Shown: positions 58,157 through 64,000 of the stretch, piece after piece | Position numbering within the stretch: the stretch's first letter is position 1 | Layout of the letters: the number at the start of each line of letters is the position of its first letter | Source of the DNA: Pempheris klunzingeri | Taxonomy: Eukaryota; Chordata; Actinopteri; Acropomatiformes; Pempheridae | Assembly: GCF_042242105.1 (NCBI RefSeq) | Contig: NC_092019.1 | Location: 18,211,328-18,275,327, forward strand | DNA: 64,000 nt | Direction: 5' to 3' | Made by a program: the position numbers and the translations under genes | The notes under the pieces: generated by a model | Seen by the model: only the letters and a program-made list of their open reading frames with translations | Told to the model about the DNA's origin: nothing | Database searches by the model: none

Positions 58157-60261
58157 AGAAAATAACCCTCTAAACCATATTGGAGTCTACAACTGTTTCT
58201 GTTTTATTTAAAGACCTCTTTAAGATATTCACTGGAGTAACCTGTGTGAGATAATGCATGCAGATTATTAATTACGTTGGCAGGGTTCTTTTACTAAAAA
58301 AAAGTTAAACACACACACCATACCAAATCCTATTTATTTCAAATGCACATCATTTAACAGAGAACCTCCCCTTAAAATGTTTTGATAAATTTTTGAGATT
58401 AAAGTGGACAGCTTGGACATGTTTGGATGAGCTCTGTTAGACTAATTACACACACTGCCTGAATGCCAAATTAACTTAGTTATAGATTTATTCTCAGGGA
58501 GATATTTGTGCTTTGTGGTTAACGTTGTCTTGTAATTAGTCAGTGGACTCCCTTTTCTGAATACCAAAGACAGATAATTACGATGACGAGATTTACTGAT
58601 ACTAACGATCAAGCTGCACCACACTTGGATCTAATTAAAATCCTCCCAAACTACTTAATTGGTAAATTTCCAGATGGGTGATATCTGAGGCAGATAGCAT
58701 GAAATGAAGTAAGATGTATCCAACCACAAACTCAGTAATACAGAGCTCTGTTAGGATGACCTGTTTGCCAGCTTGAACTCTTATGGTACAATTATTTGTA
58801 AATGGAGCTGTTTAATTAGAGATTAAAGTAATGTTATGCTAAATATTCTTTTGCAAATGGAGCTAATGTATTACTAGATCTGCTATGAACAGATGTTAAC
58901 CTACCTTTTACCCAATGCATTATGGGATGGACTCAACCTAACCTTTGTGGGAGGTGTAGAAAATGGATTAAAACCTATTAGTATGCTGCAATGCCTGTCT
59001 AAATAATACAGAAGAACAACATTCACAGAATCGCATATTTCATCAGGAATAATGTGTGAAACATTAGATTTGTGATTTGTTTGTCCTCATAGGCGGCACC
59101 TGATTCCCTTCAGAGTGAAGAAGAGAATCAACAGTCTCTTGAAAAGATGCTGCTGCGGGTTACGTTTTGAGTCTTCTTTTATTATAATGGTGTTTGTTTT
59201 CGAAGCACTTCCAGTTTTATTTTCAGTCCACTGTGTGTCTTACATGAGTACTTTTAATAAAATAGGACATGCATGGGAGGAGTAGAGTTCCTCAGACAAT
59301 AAAACATAACCTCAAGCATTGTCTGCTTCGCCACTGTTTTTATTAACCATGAAGCATGTGGAGCAAATTATCACCTCTCCCAGCTTCTAATGAAACGATT
59401 TCCATATTAATGTGTTAAAAAATGTGAAATGGGTTCCAGAGATTTATGTGTCATTGGAGTACTGTACGTCACTGCCATCATGTCATTGTACTGACAGTGT
59501 TTGTCAAACTAATCACACTCCTGACGCCGATCCAGTCCTCTTGGCAGAATAAATTTGGCTGCTGCTATCATCTCATTATGTTTACGTGACCCACTGAGCA
59601 CCATTCATGGGCGAGCTGAGACCATATAATGATAAACACCACCAAGGACTGCCATAATCTTTATTTACGGGTTGGAGGTGGGTGGAAATCCCCTCATCTT
59701 GCATGATTCGGTTTCAGTGCCAACTTGTACGGTACACAGAGATGCTATTTGCTGACTAGATAAACTCAGAAGGGAGAAGAGACGAATCATCTGGAATTGT
59801 TTCCGATTCACAGCAGGAGTCATGAACTGCTTAATTTCCCCTCCTAGCTGTAACTGTGTTGTTGCCCTTAAACCTGTATGGCAGTAATTACAGCCAGACA
59901 AAGGCCCCAGTTTTACTAGAGCATGATACCATAAATTTCAAAACTGTTAATTAAATTCTGCTGTGCAAAATGTCATTGCTGCCAGCACTGGTCACGCCTA
60001 TAGTGCCCATGTGGTTTGAATTTGATCTTTTTGTTTTTTTTTTTCATTTTAGAAAGTGTTCTCATGACGCAATTGGGTTGTTGTTGACTTTTGCCCCTGT
60101 CCTACCCTCTCTTATTTGCCCCATTCTTGCTCCCTATATGACCCCAACTAAAATGTGGGAGACCAGGGAGTAATGATTGGTTTCCTATGAGAGCCAGAGT
60201 ACAAGCAGAACAGAAGAAAAATTCATTAGTCTGGTTTTATACTCTCCCCTGGGTGCTGCAG

Positions 60262-60283
60262 ACACACACACACACACACACAC
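60262..60283. repeat. (AC)n microsatellite
   Basis: Eleven AC units in noncoding DNA. Confidence 0.9.
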
Positions 60284-60689
60284 TCAAGCATGCAGGTGAG
60301 ATGGAGAGGGAGTGGGAAGTTGTAAAAAGCTTTCAGGATGGGGGAGAACAACAATAGCCATACGTGTGTTAGTGTTTCATTTAAAGACAAAAACTAAAGT
60401 CAAATATCCCAGTTGGCCCAATAGAAACAACCTGACTGCAGCGCGTCTCATTATAGTGAACTGTGGTTCCTCGTCTGAGCCGGCAGGTACACCACTGTGG
60501 TCACTAGAGGGCTATCAAAGCCAGCATTACTGCAGTTAATAGTCAGGTGCACCACGCTGATTGTGCACAGGCTTCTCATTTGAAGTGATAATAGTGTGTA
60601 TGTGCAGTATGTGTTACATGATATTACAACCATGCTCAGTTTTATCACCTTTAGAAAAGGTGGGTCACAATCATGTACGAGGGTCAGTG

Positions 60690-61085
60690 ATGGACAAAGT
60701 GTTCCGATCGGATCAGCTAAATCTACTTGCCAAGCACCTGCCTGGAAGCAAAATGACCAATTTGGCTGATAGTATTATATATAAATTGTTAATATCATTG
60801 TAAAAATTTATATCAAGCATTTTACAGTTGCAGCTGGTCGAGGTGGAGCTACTTTTAACTACTTCATGTGCAACCAAATAGAAATCTGAAACATGATACA
60901 ACACATTGTATTTTATAAGCTTATCATATGTTTTATTTGTAATGACAGCTGTTGAATCAATGTGCTGGAGTTTAAAGTACAATATTTGTATCTGATTTGT
61001 AGTGGAGTAGAAGTATAAAGCAGCAAAAAATGCAAACACTCGTGTGAAGTACAAGTACCATACAATTATACTTGGGTACTGAACA
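60690..61085 (+). repeat. Dispersed teleost repeat, first copy of an inverted pair
   Basis: Starts near GTGATGGACAAAGTG and contains GGTCGAGGTGGAGCTAC, GTAGTGGAGTAGAAGTATAAAG and GAAGTACAAGTACC, phrases of a very common fish repeat. It is in the opposite orientation to the copy at 61550-61770. Ends are approximate. Confidence 0.6.
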
Positions 61086-61229
61086 GTGCTTTAGTAAAGG
61101 GTCTTTGCTGATAAGGGATTAGGGTCGCTTACAAGTAGCTTTTATACCTGTGGTGTTGTTTCCCTTCTTCATTCACTTTGGAAATAGGTTTGTTAGCAGA
61201 GTCACATGCTTTTCTCTCATGTACAGAGA

Positions 61230-61230
<1 letters not shown>

Positions 61231-61262
<32 letters not shown>
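61231..61262. repeat. (CA)n microsatellite
   Basis: About 16 CA units between the two inverted repeat copies. Confidence 0.9.
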
Positions 61263-61269
<7 letters not shown>

Positions 61270-61549
61270 ATACACTGATTTACAGCACGGACAGTTGTCC
61301 CCCCAGTCAGCGTCCTGGTGCTCCAGCAGCGATGTGGGGGGTTATGAGGCCTCGGCCCTAAAGATTGGATGTCCTCTTCAGCTTTCTTCTCAAATAATGG
61401 CCAAAGTGGTAAGTTATCCATCATTTCACAAGTGAAAACTTGTAAAAGAAGTGAAAACTGAATACAAATCTTTGTAGAACTTTACTTCTAACCCCTTAGA
61501 TTTATCTTGTGAACCTTTGGGAACCGGTTGGGAACTACTGAATTAAAAT

Positions 61550-61770
61550 TACAGTATATTAAATAGTTGCCAGCTCCACCTCGACAACTGCAGTAAAATG
61601 TAATAATGTAATCATATATAATGATATATGACTCACAGGTGGCATTTTTCTTTCATTTTTTACTATTATTTTGATACTTTTACTCATGATACTTCTGTAT
61701 TTACACTTTGACCCCTGATGGAGTCCTTTTATTTACATTAAAAGGATCTAAGTCTCCTTCCACCACTAGT
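61550..61770 (-). repeat. Dispersed teleost repeat, second copy of an inverted pair
   Basis: Contains GCCAGCTCCACCTCGACAAC, the reverse complement of the GTCGAGGTGGAGCT block at 60837-60852, and ends GGATCTAAGTCTCCTTCCAC then CACTAG, the usual edge of this repeat. Confidence 0.6.
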
Positions 61771-64000
61771 AATCTGTCATGGCCTCCCTTCAGGCCTTGT
61801 CTTTCTTTCACGTCAACACAGCAGAAATAGATTCATATACTGAATGTCATAAACTTGACACTCATTTTTGGTAATAAAGGCTCTGAAAAGTGAATTTAAA
61901 AAAATCACAGCATCGCTGCACAACATAGCAACGCCTGGCAAGGTGTCCCAGCAGTGTCACCGTGAGGTAAAGTCAGAAACAATATTTGCCACACATTCAA
62001 CATATTGTGTACAGAGCAGATTTCCCATATTCCTCCTGCAGAGGGTCACAATATGGCAGCTGGGTTTTGTTTGTTCAGAGGACTTGTGCTTGAGTGTGGA
62101 GAGGGCCTGCTCTCTGTTTGACATGGAGAACAAAGCAGTGCCTGTTCAAACTCAGACGGATTCTCTCTTTTATAGTTTGGCTTTTTTGAAAGCAGTGCTG
62201 GCTTCTTATATTTTAATTGTCACATTGATGTGTCGTATGTGTGCATGCGTTTCAGAGCTCATGTCTGCGTTACTCTGCCTGGCGGTGCATGAATGAGACC
62301 TCTTTGGTCTCTGGCTTGTGTGTTTGCCTGTGACCCTGTTTGTGAGTTGGAGTCCATGTGTCAGTAGGTATTTTTAGCACCACCTCTCACTGCATTGCAA
62401 TGGCACTCATTCGCACCCCTCTGAGCACCCACCCCCACCCCACCCTCCTCATCCACCCGCCCACCTCATCCTCAGCGCCTTCCAATCCGCCACAACATTC
62501 ACTCTCACTGGAAGGAGCCAGCGACAGTCAGCCTCAAAGTTTTTCATAAGGGAGGGAGTTTGAGATCCACGAGTGGAAACGGGAAGCAGATCAGACTTGA
62601 GTTACCATGGCAATAAAATCCTTAGGCAACACATTCAAAATGACTCCTGTATATTTGTGGAGTTTTGTTTCTCCCTTGTGCTTTGGTCAATTTGAATATT
62701 AATTAAAAATAATTAAAGGATAGCCATAATTATATATCTTTACACACGCAGACACATAAACTCTGGCAACATGGCATGTTGAGACAGTGATCAGACAAGT
62801 GTAACTACTGTTGGAGCTAAAGACGAGAGCTGTGGGAAGGCTAAACATGTAATTGGTAAAGAAAGTAGGGTGGAGGGACAGACAAAGAAGATCAGAGCAC
62901 TTCTGGTGGTGGTTATGGTGAACAATTCCCAAAGCACTATTGTTAGCAACGCAGAGAGATTGGATAGGAAAGTGAGGCCATTCATTCAACGGCCGGCTCA
63001 GACAGGTGAGGAGAGGAGGGAGGGAAGGGGTGAGGAAAAGGGAAGTAAAATCCTAGAGGGGCTGGAGTGACAGTTTGAACAGAGGGCGACAGTTGTAGAG
63101 GAGCCTCCCAAATGCCATAACAGAGGCTGTAGTTCTCCATGCTGTTAGATGTGCATGTGTGTGTGTCTGGGTGTGTGTGTGTGTACAGATGAATAGCAGG
63201 GGATTTCTGAGGGGGGGGGGGGGTGTAGAAACCTGACACCCAAAAAGGGTCTGTACCCCCCTCCACCACCAGCCATGAGGAAGAGGAGGCACAAGTGCTC
63301 TGCTACAGCTGAGAGGGTCTCCAGGGACTCCTAACTGTGCGAGGGGTCATCTGGAATAATCCCCCAACCACCACCACCAACACCCGACAATCCCGCCTCC
63401 CTCCCCAACCCCACCCTCTCTCCCCACATTCCCCTGACAACACTGAGCTCATCACACTTCACACACATCCAGCTGCATGATCACAAGGACACTCCAGGCA
63501 GGATAGGATTTATCCAGCAGAGACGTAAATCTTTGAGACAGTCTGCGCGGTGTCAGCCAAGAAAATTAATCTGTTAAGTGTGAAACTACTTTCCTGCTCT
63601 TAAAAGCAATGTTTGATTTCAAAAGAGTGAAAAGAAAGCTTCAAAAGAGTTGCTCTCTAACATGATTATTAAACACAACATCCAAACATAAGGGGAAGTA
63701 TTACAGAATGCTAAGAGGATGCAGACAGAGTGATGACATGATAAAAGTCTGAATAATCACTTTAAATGGAGGCCATGACATACCAGAGTGGCACTGTCAC
63801 TGTTCCCAGGTGGTGTATCCTTACAATATGGTGACCCCCTCACTTTACCTTGAGCGCCACCATCAGGTTGATATTTGTGGTTTTGAGTCTCAACAACTAC
63901 TCAATAGATTACCATGAAATTTTGTTAACACATTCATGTTTCCTTCAGGATGAATAACAATAATTTAGTGATCTGCAGCATCATCACTTCAAAAATGTGA

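Larger units (their letters stand above)
56042..58160 (+). other. gnl1: gnl1 3' untranslated region (inferred)
   Basis: The first clear AATAAA after the stop codon is at 58151, giving about 2.1 kb of 3' untranslated sequence. It carries a decayed DNA transposon (57049-57560) and an ATT microsatellite (58003-58026). A shorter transcript using a variant signal is possible. Confidence 0.45.
58200..64000. other. Downstream region with no recognised gene
   Basis: No splice-consistent coding exon or RNA gene was found in 5.8 kb. The longest frames read through microsatellites or composition-biased stretches. Content includes repeats at 60262-60283, 60690-61085, 61231-61262 and 61550-61770, a C/A-rich stretch near 62420-62500, and a G run near 63211-63222. 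Confidence 0.5.

Overview
The window is nuclear DNA from a ray-finned fish, probably a percomorph-type teleost. It has vertebrate genes split by GT-AG introns, many (CA)n microsatellites, compact introns and teleost-style dispersed repeats. All gene models were assembled by eye from reading frames, splice sites and phase matching; no alignment or transcript was available.

Layout from left to right: about 2.8 kb without a recognised gene; cops7a (+, promoter near 2.85 kb, coding 6324-12631), encoding subunit 7A of the COP9 signalosome; a convergent intergenic stretch; pianp (-, coding 16090-20953 plus an unsettled first exon), a type I membrane protein; a 13-exon gene on the minus strand (22541-36181) encoding a WD40 protein of about 557 residues with an N-terminal coiled coil, one seven-bladed propeller, an acidic tail and a C-terminal CaaX box, which I cannot assign to a named family; znf384 (+, 39955-46278), an eight-finger C2H2 factor; and gnl1 (+, 48189-56041), a circularly permuted GTPase. 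The last 5.8 kb holds no recognised gene.

Intron 5 of the WD40 gene carries a complete-looking LTR retrotransposon (25767-32431) in antisense orientation. Its two 1,709-bp LTRs show no difference that I could find, it is flanked by a TTAG duplication, and its only long frame is a Gag-like protein with no protease, reverse transcriptase or integrase. It therefore looks like a young non-autonomous element. It also has a candidate leader intron, tandem repeats in its leader and an array of seven hairpins in each LTR.

The order cops7a-pianp-znf384 matches the human 12p13.31 neighbourhood, which supports the three names independently. The WD40 gene between pianp and znf384, and gnl1 next to znf384 (human GNL1 is in the MHC on chromosome 6), differ from the human arrangement as I know it. 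The genes do not form one pathway: they are a protein-degradation regulator subunit, a neuronal surface protein, a WD40 scaffold, a transcription factor and a nucleolar-type GTPase.
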